A stretch of 64,000 bases of DNA from Acanthosoma haemorrhoidale (GCA_930367205.1 OV884015.1:76585341-76649340), one strand, 5' to 3'. Shown: positions 1-13,700, counted from the first letter of the stretch. Numbers and translations are program-made. The notes: generated from the letters alone by a model not told the origin.

Positions 1-433
1 CATTTCTATAAATAAAAATATGTTGCTCCAATGAATTGCCTTCTTTCCAAGTGTACATGGAGGACTAAATATTTACACAAACCATTGTAATTTTCATTAT
101 GAAATGGTTTATTTTTATATAAAAATTTTAAAACTGCCTTTTTTGTATTTCCAAAGATTAAAATTTGCTTCTACTAGTTGCCTTCTTATTACCCGATGCT
201 AATTATTAAATGTTACAAGGTAATAAATTAGTTTTTGTATTGTCCATGTAGACAAAAGATAATAGCTGAACCAAGTATGAGTAGTCTCCTTGACCATTGG
301 GAAGGGGGGGGGGAAAGGTTTTGCCATTTTTTTCAAAATTAGAAACCTTGGGTAATTTTTCGTCGTGGCATATACCCCAGTACTATCAATAATTATAACC
401 CAAAGGTAAAATATACTAGCAGGATCACAACTC

Positions 434-512
434 GTGGATAGTAGCTCAGTTGATTGAACCTCAGACTGGATATTTGGGAAATTTTAGATTTGAGTCCCAA
501 TCCTGCCAGTTT
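434..512 (+). repeat. tRNA-derived SINE-like relic in an mRpL48 intron
   Basis: TAGCTCAGTTGATTGAACC resembles a tRNA A box and D arm. About 40 bases on, GATTTGAGTCCCAATCC resembles a B box and T arm. The spacing and the GGTAGTAGCTCAG-like start fit a tRNA-derived SINE head or tRNA pseudogene. No CCA end, tail or target duplication was identified. Confidence 0.4.
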
Positions 513-816
513 TCTTTGGCTGCTAATTATTAATTTTCAGAAACCTACATGTTTTCACCCATGCATATGTCTTTTCTGTTCTTTGTGAATTTCCTGTTTA
601 AGGTAGAAACTATGCATATTTATTTATTAGGTTTCATTATTATTAGTTAGTAATAAGAGGTTTTTATTATTATTCCATGAGTTTATTACACATTTCCCCT
701 CAATACCATTCCTCCTGTCTGAAAAATGATAGAATACTTCACTCTAGATACAATATTAGTATTATTTTATTTGAGTAATTCTTAATAAATCAATTTTATG
801 TTTTAATTTTTTTCAG

Positions 817-1046
817 GGTCTGAAAGAGTTGCAAAATATATTTCCACCATTATTGGGTATAAGTCAAAATCGATTAATAAGCACCAGTAAGTTTGATCCA
901 CCGTATTTAGAGAATTTAAAGCCTAAAATTCCGCTGTACGAGCCATTGAATGTTCAAATTAAGGGATATGATTTTGCTGTGTTGGAAAGTTACCAAAAAG
1001 AGATACATAGGATTGCACGAATAATGGACATTGATGTGGCTGAGGG
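817..1046 (+). CDS. mRpL48: mRpL48 exon (first in window)
   Basis: The acceptor is a pyrimidine run ending TTTTTTTCAG at 816, and the donor GTAAGT starts at 1047. It is read as G-L-K-E-L-Q-N from 817 and ends with two bases of a split glycine codon. It holds the most conserved mL48 segment. Confidence 0.9.
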
Positions 1047-4000
1047 GTAAGTAAATAATATAGCCACATTGGTAAATATTATCAACTTCTATGGTCAAGT
1101 TTGGTTTTGATGGTCGAATGTCTAATTATAACTGTGGGGTCCCAGGTTCATTTCAGCTTACATAGGCATTTTCCTGGTGTGGATGGGTCAGGAACAGGGT
1201 CCAATCAGCTTCAAGCAGAGAAAGCTGTTTTCTGTTTTTGCCTATTATGCTAAATAAATAAATATAGCTAAAACAAATAAAAATAGGCATTTCCTGTTAT
1301 GCCTTTTTATGAACTATTCTTACTTTGTGCTTTTCAAGGGCAGTAATGTGACTATGTTACTTACCTAGAGGTTGGCTATGTAAATTTTGATACACTTTTT
1401 CAACACCTTTGGCATTGAAAGGCAATTTCATCGTAAAATAAAATAATTTTTCAAACTTGCCCAGCTAATTTAGGAGTCAAGCATTCTAGCCTCTTGCCAC
1501 GCTGTGACAATGGCTTATTGAATAAGTCCCTTAGTTCATCATCTTCACCACATATTCTCCTTTATTTGATTTTTTTCTGTTATTTTCCTTCCGATCTTCT
1601 CCTCCTTTTCTGTTTGATTGAGTTCTAAAAATATCCTCTAATGTTGGTCCGGAATAATAGGTAAGATCCAAACATGGAAATCTTATATATTAATATCTAT
1701 CTCAGTTTTGCCTACTTGTAGGAGCTTGCTCTTTTCTGTGTTAGTATGCATTTCTTTCCACTCAAGCTCTTCAGCAAAAATACTGTAGCAAAAATAAGCC
1801 CTAGGAGGCGGCCAATTCTATATCAAATATAGTTGATGTATATATACTATATGTAGTTAAGTTTAAACCTCTAGTGTAAACATAATTTTTTGACCTCTAT
1901 AAATCTTGAGCTATGAGAGATACTGATAATAATTCACCACAGTACAATGCACAAAATAGATTACAGATTAGAGTTTGTAACAACATTCTTTATAAAGTTA
2001 AATTCTTAAAAAAAACATCAAGAGCATTTAATCCACCTATATTGGAGAATGATTTCATTATTGTTTGTTTTGTTAAGTGTGTTCTAATAATTTTGCTATT
2101 TTCAAAATATCTTGGTCAACAATAGTTGTTGACCCATTCATTTGTCACTGGAAAACCTGTAGTTACCATTTAATTATTGCTCATTTAATGAATTATATAT
2201 TATTTTTTCATTGATAATTTTATTGTTTAGGTAAAAAAAAATGTAATACTTGTGATATTTCTTGTTTAGTTGGGCTACTCCAGGAGTCAAACATAAAATA
2301 CAGAAGTTTAAACCTAATAGTTCGTTTTTAGAACAAGAATATTTTTTGACAACTTATGAAAGAAATATACAGGTAAAAGTTCTTGAATTTTTCATTTGGA
2401 CCATACGCCTAGACTTGTTTGTTTTAACCATAAATAATTTTTTATTTTTGATTCATTGACAGAACTCTAGATAGAAAATTTGTTAGCGACGAATAAGAAG
2501 TGGTAAAAGTCTTTGAATTCTCTTTATGGGTTTGTTATTAAATAATGCATTGAAATTCCTAAGCAAAAAAAAATGAAGTGACCCAAAGCCAAATATAATG
2601 AAGTAAATACAGCAATTGATAAGTTAGCAAATAAGAAATGAAAAAATATGCTGGCACAGTTCTCTCGCCAGAGAATCTCTTGACATAGAATTTTATCAAA
2701 TAATATTGGACATGTGGAATGCTGAAAATGCAAAGAAAGCGGTGTGTGAGTGTGACCTGTCTACTATTATAGAAAGGTGGAAAGTGACAGCAGAAAAATA
2801 AGGTGAACTCACTCAACTCCATGACATATAAAGTCTTTTATAATTAGGAAAGATAATTAGGTTTATAGGTCATAATGAAGATTCTCTTGATAGATTAAAA
2901 AGTAGCAAATGCAATACTCAGCACTGTAAAAGCCTTTGATATGATGGGGCAAGTTATACTAGAGAAAATAATAAGAATTTGTTTTGGAAAATTTTACATT
3001 TGAAACAAGTTTTAGAGAAAACTATTAGAATACCTTTTAAGCTATAGAAAAGGCAAAGTTTTGGTGTATACAAAATGATTGAACCGATTTCGATGGAGGA
3101 TGACTCACTTTTGAAGGAAAACAAAATTCTTCAATTTTAGATATTAGCCTTCTGTTTGTTTGAAGATATAATAGACCAGTGCAGTGCAAAAGGAGCGGAG
3201 AAGATAAACTAAGAAACGCAGGAGTGGAAAATAGTTGTTAAACTTTATTTGAACTTTTACTTTCATTTCAAATAAAAATTATGAATTATCAATTGTTATT
3301 TTTCATAACTATAATACAAGTTTTTTTTATAACTGATATTTCAAATTTTGGTTGGAAAAAGTTTTAGTTTAAAAGTAAAATACTTCCTAAAGTTTCTTTT
3401 AAAATACATAGTAGCTTGTATGATCAAAAGTACCCTTAAAGATACAAAGAATATAAATATTGACCAAAGGAAAAATGTTCAATAATTTGAGATGTCTGAG
3501 CCTCAACCGCCGCAATTCAGTTAATTTATCAAGGAAATCAACTTAAAATCCTATATACATATTAATTATTTTAATTTTCTTATTAATGTTTCCTATAAAA
3601 TGAAGAATATTATGAAGCCTGGCCAGGGTTAGCTCAGCCTTGCAAGGATAAATGAGTAGCTACTTGAATGAAAAAGTAGTGAATCTGATTATTATAACCA
3701 AATTTAAGGTTGAGAGGTAACATCTAGAGCTTAGCACCACTTTGGTGCTTAAAACCTACGGTTGGCCCCTTTACCTCTTCGTGGGGGTATGGATTTATTT
3801 ATTTTATTTGGATTTTATACAATTTATGTGTTTAAAGTTAATATTGCATTTCTAATTTTACTTAGTAATCTATAATGTGGTTTTTCAAAAACATAATTAT
3901 TTAAATTATCTTAATATTATATTCTTTAATACATATCCTAAATTAAGTTGTTTTTTTCTATTAAATTTCTTGTTAGCCAGCCCTAACCCAAAAATAAATA

Positions 4001-4446
4001 AATAAATCTGTAGAACGATGTACCTATATGAAAATAAAAATAAAAACAGAGTTTCTGTGTATTGCTTAAATAAAATTGTGCATGGTTAACAGCGCATAAA
4101 ATCTACTGAAGCCTGTAGTACTTGGATATAATGAATGTTAATTATTATTTGTTTTGAAATGTGTTTATTATATTAAATATTTTAAACATTACTATTAATT
4201 TGTAAGTTTAGATGAGGCAGTAACTCAACTAGTAAGAGTGTTATTGATTTGTAGGTAGTCGACCTGCCCTCAACAATTGCCCCCATTTTCATTGAATTAA
4301 TACAGGCTGCTCAACCTCAGGGAACTGATTTACAGGTGCATGTCCACGAACAAAACCATGAGACTATCAGATATGTACCTGATATGGAGTTGAAAGAATT
4401 GAAAACACAATTGACAGATTTAGGAGGGCCTGTCAAAAAGAAATAA
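817..4446 (+). CDS. mRpL48: Mitochondrial ribosomal protein L48 (mL48), 3' three coding exons
   Basis: Protein of the large subunit of the mitochondrial ribosome. Three exons (817-1046, 2270-2372, 4255-4446) join in one frame and give about 174 residues ending at TAA 4444-4446. The first exon carries the family's core stretch with KPKIPLYEPLNVQIKGYDF. The second contains LTTYERNIQ, and the third the C-terminal VVDLPSTIAPIFIE block followed by a lysine-rich end (VKKK). These match the order of blocks I know from animal MRPL48. Splice sites are AG|GGTCTG, GGG|GTAAGT, TTTAG|TTGGGC, ACAG|GTAAAA and TAG|GTAGTC. The N-terminal part, including the mitochondrial targeting peptide, must lie left of the window. 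The gene converges with HERC4, whose stop is 3.2 kb away on the other strand. No canonical AATAAA follows the stop closely. Confidence 0.9.
1047..2269 (+). other. mRpL48 intron
   Basis: AT-rich intron between GTAAGT and TTTAG. About 1128-1170 contains a B-box-like GGTTCATTTC inside slightly GC-richer sequence, possibly old SINE debris. I see no gene. Confidence 0.7.
2270..2372 (+). CDS. mRpL48: mRpL48 exon (second in window)
   Basis: The acceptor CTTGTTTAG ends at 2269 and the donor GTAAAA starts at 2373. The first base completes the split glycine codon. The remaining 34 codons end in phase 0 with TTYERNIQ, equivalent to the TTHER region of vertebrate MRPL48. Confidence 0.88.
2373..4254 (+). 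other. mRpL48 last intron
   Basis: AT-rich intron. It includes a GC-richer patch at about 3620-3790 with a short hairpin (AGCACCA, three-base loop, TGGTGCT). No ORF with a recognisable product is present on either strand. Confidence 0.65.
4255..4446 (+). CDS. mRpL48: mRpL48 last coding exon
   Basis: The acceptor TTTGTAG ends at 4254. The exon has 63 sense codons and a TAA, in phase with the previous exon. It encodes the C-terminal beta-alpha part of mL48, with LQVHVHEQNHE and a short basic tail. An alternative acceptor four bases downstream would break the frame. Confidence 0.88.
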   Translation, partial: VVDLPSTIAPIFIELIQAAQPQGTDLQVHVHEQNHETIRYVPDMELKELKTQLTDLGGPVKKK

Positions 4447-4699
4447 TGATTGTTAAGTTTAATATTTATATTTAAAAAAAAATACAATTTAGTTCTTTGT
4501 ATGGAATGGTTTTTTTTTTCATCCTCACATTTGCTAATTCCAATATTGATTATTTTAGAAGTGGTGACTTTAAGTTATCCTTTATGATGGAATATACAAC
4601 ACTTTTTTCGCCAAAAAAAATTATTAAAAAGAAAAAACTGCCAAAACTTGTAAGTTTTAAGGTTGGCCAGAGAACACTTTATTTTTTTTTAAAAACCAG

Positions 4700-4804
4700 A
4701 GGGTGCCCAATTTTAATTGGGTTGATAAAACCCAGCTAAAAACATCAATCAAATGACAAAACTTAAAAAAAAAAAATTTATTTTGGTTTTATTAAAACCA
4801 AAAT
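4700..4804. repeat. Cluster of inverted repeats next to A-runs
   Basis: CCCAATTTTAATTGGG near 4707-4722 is a near-perfect hairpin and is followed by a GGGTTGATAAAACCC-type hairpin. At 4780-4804 a 12-bp arm (ATTTTGGTTTTA) faces its exact complement across one base, directly after an A12 run. It may be a small foldback element or a transcript-end structure. Confidence 0.5.
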
Positions 4805-7547
4805 ACCTTTCATAAGTTTAGTTATAGGGGGATAGAGGATGCACACCCCATGTAAATATAGTTTTAGCTATAAGGAGGGGGGGGGAAAGTGTATATATAG
4901 CTAGTTCAGGATTTGTAAATATATTATTAGAGGTGTTTCTTTTCTCTTTACTTTAGTTTTGTGTTTTCTTCTTTCTTTTTTTATATATTATTATCATGTG
5001 TTTTTTTTTTTTGAGAATAAATGGAACAAAACAGAATAACTGAAGGTGCGCTGACCGGAGCAACAATCCCATTGCACTGGAATACGCGCACCACAGGCTA
5101 TGTAACCCCACGAGGCTTGTGGGGCTAGCCCATTTGAGGCTCAGCCTCAGGTAGGGCGAGGGAAAAAAAAAAAAGTTTTATTAAAACCAGTACCTTAATA
5201 TTTTCACTCATTTATTTGTCTGTTTTGGTAACTGTTAGTTTCGTGTTTGACTTAAAGATTTGAATTTTTACATGGGAATTCCCCATGATTACCTGAAAAA
5301 ATAAGTCAATAAAAATGTTGCCAAACCCATCAAAAAAAGTTAAGGCAATGAAATATGTAATAGCATAACTGCGATAAAGAAAACCTAAAGCACTAATATG
5401 AATTCAATGTTGAGCCGAGTCCTCAATCAAAGCTAATCTTGGTGGTTTATCATCACTTTTACCAACTTCTGATTACTTTCACATCCTGACCAGGTTATAT
5501 TGGCCTCAATGATGGCCAGTTCAGCGAGTAAAAAAGAAGCAAGCTTCAAATAGCTAAATTTAATCTTGTGAAACATGTCTATCTAACATAACACCAACAA
5601 TTGCTGAAAGGCTTCATGAGTCCTTTCCACCACCACTGCTAATGATTCACTAAATCATTAGTCACAAGTGCTTCACTTGTTCCTTCCCTGCTCACTCAGT
5701 GGAGGGCTTTAAAAGCCTTTAATACATTAAAGCAAACTGTTTACACATCTATCAACTAATCACTCATTCAAAATAATAAGTCGACCTGTGGGCATAAAAC
5801 CCTAAAATTATTCTTTCGGTAGCTTTTGACATAAAGTAAAAATTGTCCCAAGCTGTCTTGCAGAGTACCCATTATCTTGATAAAACCTTAAGGGATCTAA
5901 TTACGCTTGAATTATTATCTACTAATCTGAACAATATTTTTCCAATTAAATTTCATATGAACAATGTATGAGGGGAATAAAACACATAATTTTTTTCAAA
6001 AACTATAATTTGTCTTTTAATAATTTTAACAGCATTCATCAAATCAAAAATAAATATTATCAAAGTTTAATAATTTGATTTTATATTTTTAAGACATGAA
6101 TAAATGAGCTGTCTCCATATTTCAACATTAACATTCATATCTTTTGTTAAAAGTAAACACCATATGAAATAAAACACAAATAATAGGAATAAGATATTAC
6201 AAAATTAAAAAAAAAAATACAAAACATTAGAAATGTACACATATCTGTGTACTATATATAAACATAGACAAACTTATGTATATATATGATTAATTAAACA
6301 TTGGAAATAGCTAAGAATGTATGTATATAGCTAAATATAGGATGTAGGATGAGATTTATGAGGAATCCGAAAAAGCAAATCCACAGAACTATGAGCTGGA
6401 TGATTTTAAGGCAATTTGATCTGAAAATATTTAGAAATGGGCATGGTAGCAATACAATATTTTTGAGTAGAACAAAGAATACAAACTCACAATTACAAAA
6501 AGAGACATTTATGATTCATAAAAATTGTATTGTAGTAGATAATGACAAAGTCCAGATGATCGCTTACACTAAGACAATTTAATAGTGTGTTTAGGAATAA
6601 TATAACAAAATGGCTGTGAAATACTGTACAATACAAAAACGAAAACCCTATTGTATGTCTTATGATGTGGACGCCTTACACACAAACTTATTAATAGATC
6701 ATTTTGGGTTTGGTCCTATGAAGCGAAGCAGAAAAAATTTATTAATTTATTATTATGTTTGGTTATTTTTTAATATATTATGGTTCACTAAGTTAATCAC
6801 TTAAAGATAACGAATTAGGCCTTTGGTGGTTTGCGTCCTTTTGTTTATAGTTTATTCAGTGGCCATTGGATGTTAATATCCAATAAAACATTTAAGCTAG
6901 AGGATATCCAGCCTATGATTTACGTTTTGATGATTTCAGACTTTGGGTAGGTACGCCACAAATACACACATGTTGTCTGCTAATTTTTGTGACTTTCCTG
7001 AGACAATAATTTCTATTCTACATGATGTTAGATTTAAGTAAAATTTATTAATAAAATTGAAATCCCAACGAAGATATCGAATTAAAATTTTATTCTGAAA
7101 AAAAAAATGGCCTTTACTGATGGAATTATCATAAATTAATAAAAAACAACAAAATATTAACATACACCAGGATTAAATTTCAAGGATTAGAAAATAATAA
7201 TAAAGCAGTGATAGGTAACTTTGATCCTCCGATGAGTAAAAATGACTAACAATGCATGAATACTCATGTTATCATTAAAAATTAACAACCTTACCTTAAT
7301 GGGTTTCAACAATCCATCATCAAAAACTCATTTTATTTTTAATATATATATCAGCAAATATTATTTACAAGCAAATAACTTAATATTACCAATATATTGG
7401 CATTCATATTTTGGGTTATATAATAGTTGGCATCAAAAGATACTTGTAAATTTTTAATGCGATAAAATTAAAAATTTTTTTGTCTATCACAAATGATACC
7501 TATGGACATAAATAACATTAAATCTTTAAAATTGTAAAAAAATACTA

Positions 7548-7553
7548 TTTATT
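7548..7553 (-). terminator. Candidate HERC4 polyadenylation signal
   Basis: TTTATT on the + strand reads AATAAA on the HERC4 strand, about 47 bases after the stop codon. It is the first canonical hexamer downstream. Confidence 0.5.
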
Positions 7554-7599
7554 GACACATAATTTCTATTAATTTTAAAAATTTGGTAGCCTCTGAGCA

Positions 7600-7752
7600 T
7601 TAAACTATTGAGAACCCTTGAGTCTGTTGTATTGCTTGGCAAAGTTTATAACGCAATCTTTCCTTAGTAGAATAACGAGGAAGGTCCAAAATATTGAAGC
7701 AAGTATGAGCTACTGGCAAGTAACGGTCATCCATTGTTGGTTGGATTATGAT
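7600..7752 (-). CDS. HERC4: HERC4 exon 21 (last), catalytic cysteine
   Basis: HECT C-lobe. [20 protein letters not shown] holds the ubiquitin-accepting cysteine (codon at 7699-7701). The end [11 protein letters not shown] matches the usual GFSLI terminus. The acceptor is CTTGTTTCAG and the stop is TAA at 7600-7602. Confidence 0.94.
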   Translation of the reverse strand: MIIQPTMDDRYLPVAHTCFNILDLPRYSTKERLRYKLCQAIQQTQGFSIV

Positions 7753-10700
7753 CTGAAACAAGAAAAATTGGCTATAAGCATCCAACATTAAAAATCTTAA
7801 AAAAAAAAGTGTCATAATTATAAATCAAAGAAGTTTCATACATTTCCCCTTTCGAACCAGCAGCTTTTAGTTGAAACAGAAGACCTTAGTCGTTAATTCA
7901 AAGTAGAGCTGTGATAAAGACAATAAAAAAAAAAATCTCATTCCTTGGTGAGTCTCATTATTTGGGTTGCCTTATTAACTTGTCCTAATAACAATAATCA
8001 ACAAGTTTTCTTAGTACTTTTGATTTTTATTAATATATTAGTTAACCTGTGCTGCATTATTTCTTTTACAAACTCTCTATTCATTCTCTCTATTCTCCTA
8101 ATTCTACATAACCCATATCATTTTCCTAGAAAATTTGGACTAACTGAGGTTCTACTGTACATTTTTAATAATATTCAACATCATAAATAAATAAACTGGA
8201 CAGAAAAAAGTGCGACTTAAGTTTCGCTACTATTTCAGCATAGGCCAATGAGACTCTCATTGTTTTTTAATAGCAAGAACAGTTAACAAAAAATTATGAA
8301 TTTTGTAAAAAAAAAAAAAAAATTAATGGCATATACTTAATAATATAATGATGAAATGAGGTTAATTAATCATTATATAATAATACACATTTATTTTATT
8401 TTAGGGGTCATTAGAGCTTGATGTTTTTATTCATGATTAAGTATGTTTTACTCACTTGTGTACATGAATGTCTTGTGTGAATGAAAATATATTGAAAATA
8501 ACAAATGTGTAAAAGAAATGATATCGAAATTAAATGGCAAAGTTTATCCACACACAGTTAGGTTCACAATGTTAGTTTAAATAAGCAATTAATAGTTAAT
8601 TAATGACTGAACAAGTGAAAAGAATTGATAATACAAAGTGTTCAATTAATACAAACCTTAATTGCTTTCATGCCTTGAATCGGAATGCGGTCACTGCCGG
8701 TCAAAAAGAGAAGAAATTTTTTCTTTTCCTCTAAAGGTAACTCGTGAAATACTTCCCAGAATTGTTGGATAGTTTTTTCAGCACGGGAATAACCACCTCG
8801 ATATTCAGCACCATTCTCTAGTGCCTCCCAATCGTAGTTTTCATTACCTGTAGAATAAAAGCAACATCATAACTTTACTTTGCCTAGCAAAAACTCTATC
8901 TTACTACCTACTTAAGTCAGAAAAAAATATAACAACAATGCCTTTTATGCATGCCATGAAATAAATAGTGGCTAGTTAGTTTCAAATAATACTAACAGTT
9001 CTATTCTGAGCTTAACTTAGCTACAGGTTTTATTTGATCATAGAAATATCTATGCACAAAGAAATTAAAAATTTATTTCAAAAATTATTAGAGAAGAGAA
9101 GAGTGTCATGGGTGAGCCCTCCTATTATAATTGCAAGTACTCAACCTGTGGCTTCTTCTCCAGATGTATCCATTTTAATCCTAATATTTTATACGAGATC
9201 CATTCCAGGGGATGTCTCCAGAGGCATCTGCATTATTTATAAAACTACCACGCTTTTTAGAGTAGATGGTCTATTCTCTCTTCCCAGTTATTATTTTTGT
9301 GTCTTTTCTTGAAATGATTTGGTCTCTAGGTTATTTTAATGTTTTCCAGAATACGTATTTAATCAAATTGCTCTATTCTGTCAAGGATCTTGTTTGGTCA
9401 TACTCCAGAGCCTAGACATTCACTTGAATTTTACAACCTGGAGAGACCAGACCCTGAAATTCCTCACTTCCCCGATATGCTCAGCGATGTGTGAATATCC
9501 TTGTCCCACCTATGTTTTTGTTCCAAATGCGCATTGGTGCTAAACCTTGTTGACTTCAGCTAGTAATGACCCTTCACTGAGGCAAGTTGAAAACTGTTGG
9601 TAGAGTCTAAAAAGGCCATTGATCCAGTTCTTCCGAAGTATCGTACATACCACAGCTCTCACCCCCTCTAAAATACTATTAGTAGGCTCGTGCCCAGATG
9701 AGATTGAAGAATTATCAGGTCTGTTAAAAACAAATCCAGCTTATTATATTTCTTAATTGAATTGGTCATTTCGAAAAAGGCTCAAGTCTGAAAATATGAA
9801 TTTTTCAGGAGAAACAAAAACTGAATATGGCTAAAAATACTAAAGATAGTAACATTATTTTTGGATTAATTTATCTTGGATTTATTTCATTTGTCTCAAC
9901 TCAAAATTTAAAATTTTAAAAATTTTCTGAACCGAGATGGGTTCTTTTCGAAATGAACGGGTTGAAAAATACAAATCATTGAGTAACATGTTTTATTGAT
10001 AACAACAAACATTATTTTTATTCATAAACACAAACTATATTTTTCAGAAGTAAAAAATTGACTAAGTAAGCATAGTATTTTTTATTAATAAAAAAAAACA
10101 CATTATTTTTTCCATAAACACAAACATTACTTTTTAGAATTGAAAAATCTGCATAATTTTTTTTATTGATGGAAACAATCATTATTTTGAAGAATTAATA
10201 CAAAGATTATTTTTTAGAATTCTTCTTCAGGATTGATTCGTAGAAATCAGGATATTTTTCAGGAATGCATTGTTTGGTCTTTTTCAAGTCCTACAACTTC
10301 AGAATATTAATGGAGCAGTTTTGAAAAATAGCAGTGGTATTCAGGAATTTTAGGCAAGCTTGAACAAACACCTCCTTGACTGAGCTGGTTTTTGATATAA
10401 GCTCAAGCCAACAATTCACCTGATTTCTCTAGGCTGAATTTATATTCGTAATATTTTGAAACGTTTCCAAAACTTCTCAAAAACAGCGGGTTTTTCTTAA
10501 AATAAGAGGCAGATCAAGCCTGTAAGTTTAAGATGACTACAGTAGTGACCTCAACATCAAATATATTTACATTGGAAGATTCCATTAAGAGATATGAGCC
10601 CCTTTCGCAGTCACACGATAGACGCTTTAAAAACATATTTCACAAAAAAACCAAAAGGGCTGAAAAATTGAGTTGAGCTCTTTTCGAAATGACCTTCCAT

Positions 10701-13700
10701 CTGGTAACTATATTATTTTCAATAAATATAACAGGAAAGTATTATAATTTTTAATTTCTTCTGTTCAGTGTCCCCATTAACAAACTCATAGGGTTTAAGG
10801 CAAACAAACCTCATCACAGCGAGTCCTTGAGCTTCATTCCATAGAAATAAGGTTGATTAATCCTTAAATAATCTATATTCCCCTATAAAATTTTGTATAC
10901 ATATAATAAGTAGTTTACCTATGACTACTGCCATCAACTCTTGTGCATGGAAAAGCTGCAGCACTCTACCACCACATACTTTGTGGAATGCGTCATGGAA
11001 TGCTATAAAATGTCTTTGGACACTTGTGTTCAAAATATAGTTGACATATAAATCAATATATTCTTGCCTGTAATGAAATGTTATACTAAATTAAAAAAAA
11101 TAAATATGATTGATTGAATATACAAAAAATTTGTACAATTTCAAATAACAAAATTCATTTTCAATCACAAATTACTTATTCCCAATTTTCATTAAATTAT
11201 TGGTAACAAGATTGCATTAATAACAATACCAAATGAAAAGCTATAATTGTCTTAAGTATGTAAATACATGTAATCAGTCATTTTCTCTAGTTTACAGAGC
11301 TAGAAGCGAAATTCTAAAAAATATGCTATGGTTATCTCAACCACTACACCATATGATATTGATCTCTATACTTTGAAATTCCATCCAAGGTTTACTTATT
11401 AGGATGACTCAAAATATAACAGAAAACAGAATAAAAGACACTTCTCTGTTCAAAAATATTATTGACCTAATAAGGTTTGATATACTTTACAGTAGAATAA
11501 TCAGTTTTTTGAGAAATAAAGGTTAATTTAATAAACATTATTGGGCTGTTGTTTGAAATTTGAAGTAAACATACTGGCTTTGATATGTTTGAATTTGTAA
11601 ACAGAAACTATTCTTCCCAATCGCTGTTTAACACTCTTGTTTCAATGTCCTTTTCGTATTTTATGGCAAGCCCTGTGCCGCTCTGTGCATTTAATTATTA
11701 ATAAATTATTATAATATATTGTTGTGATATTTAGTATTGTGGTTTTTTTTTGGTATTTTAATAAGCAAAGCATAAAAATACGAAATAACTGAATGGCCAA
11801 TGCCATTAAAAAATATCCGGAAGGCAGCGGAAAGCGTATAAAAGGCGGGGTTTAAGACGCTCTCGCTCTCTTTTCCATCCGAGCCAGCACAAGAAGCACA
11901 GCAGGGACACTCTGGCGCGAGAACCTACGGATATGAATACCATGAGGAACCATTCAACCATTCAAACCACATCCGAAGAGTTAATAATTTGTGTAATTTT
12001 GATTTTGGTATGATTACCAGTATAATGTTAATAATTTGTGTAATTTTGATTTTGGTATAATTACCAGTATAAATGTTAATAAATTGATGTAATTTTAAAA
12101 TAGTATCATTATCAGTATAGCATCAAATAGTAAATGGTTAAATTTGGATAGTTCAGTATAAATGTTAATAAATTGATATAATTTTAAAATAGTATCATTA
12201 TCAGTATAGCATCAAATAGTAAATGGTTAAATTTGAATAGTTTTGGTTAATAATGGGTTATTAAATTGTATATTGAAAATTGTTTGTATTTGAATATTTG
12301 ATAAAATGTCTGTGAATAAAATTATTCCTATTACCAGAATTGTCCTAATAAATTAACAGAACCCTGGAATGAAGTAAAAAAATTTAATATAAAAAAAAAA
12401 TATAAACTTAAAATATAAAATTTAAATAAATATAAAAAATCGTAACAATATATATTAATTACTTAAAGCAAATTAGTTATTACTAATCCCTAGAGTCTAA
12501 TTTTTACGATGGCAACTACAGTATACGGAGAAGACTTGAAAAAATTGATCAAAAAAGGAGGGTCGGGGAGGCTGGCATTCTAGATGAAAAATGGAGAATA
12601 CACATGCCAAATGATCTTCAGAAAATATCAGAGGATTTTGCTTCCTTTGTTTTTTTACACCTGGATCATATAAACCAAGAAATCAAGGAGAGTGCTGCTG
12701 CATGGCTGCATGATTCCCTTACCTCCCCTCCACCCCATTATAGCTCTAGCCAATTTTCCTACAAGTTTACCGAAACAAAAATTTAAGAGCCTATTATGGG
12801 TTGAGTAGATAAACTTAAAAACAAAAATTCTGGGCGAGTTGACTGCGGGTCATTCAAAAAGGTGTCACAACCCACTTTCAAGTGTTGCCCACCCCTGATC
12901 TACATGAATACAGATTTAGAGCTTGGTCAAACAGTAACAAATAGGTATGAATATATAATTTAATATTTTTGTGATGAAATTTAACAGATTTTTGGATAAA
13001 ATTATTGTCATTGGCACATGTGGCAGGAATTTGTCTTGACCCAGTTTTTTAATCCTACATTAAATTATGTTTCTTAACTTTAATGATTTCTAACAAAAAT
13101 TCTTAGCATAAAAAGATGGATGGTATAGTACAGTAGTAAACATACCTGTTTTCTTTGGTTAAAGGTATTTCACTTCCATTTGGCTTAAGTGGCTCTGTTA
13201 TCGTAGCACCATAAACCTCTCTAGTTACTTCAAATCTTAATGGAAATAAACTTTCGAATTCATCTCCATCATATTCCAATAATCCTTGAAAGCTACTATA
13301 ATGGCAAGAATAAAAATTATTAAATATTAGAAATTTTTGAATAGAAAAAAGAAATTCTAAAGATGAAAATATATCTTAACCTACATTCATACAATTTTTA
13401 ATATTGAAAACTAAAAATAGTATAATATTAAATTATAATTAAATATATTAGTAATAATATTAAAATATTGAATTGGTAGGTTACTTATGAATTGACACTT
13501 TAAGCGATCTATTTTGTAGATGAATAACATTTAATTAAAACAATTTAATGAAATAATCATCATATTCTTCATATATTTGATTTTTCCTTGAATGGTGAGA
13601 CCAGGGCAGGAATTCAATGGTTCTCTTGAGATCTCCTAGGCTACACTACAGATTGGCCGCAAGATCAGTAAGCTGAGTAAAGCCTCCTATTCCCCTCCAG

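Larger units (their letters stand above)
4447..7599. other. Intergenic space between converging mRpL48 and HERC4
   Basis: It holds the 3' regions of both genes. AT-rich, with a poly-G run at 4876-4884, inverted repeats at 4680-4804 and a GC-rich patch at 5040-5160. The open frames here (for example 4497-4739, 6349-6582, 6610-6804) show no motif or splice support and I treat them as chance. Confidence 0.6.

Noticed and set aside
1128..1170. B-box-like GGTTCATTTC in an mRpL48 intron
   Set aside because: No convincing A box upstream, so not listed as a SINE.
4211..4254. tRNA A-box-like sequence just before the last mRpL48 exon
   Set aside because: GTAACTCAACTAGTAAGAGTG looks SINE-like, but there is no B box, because conserved mL48 coding sequence follows at the expected distance. 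Probably chance.
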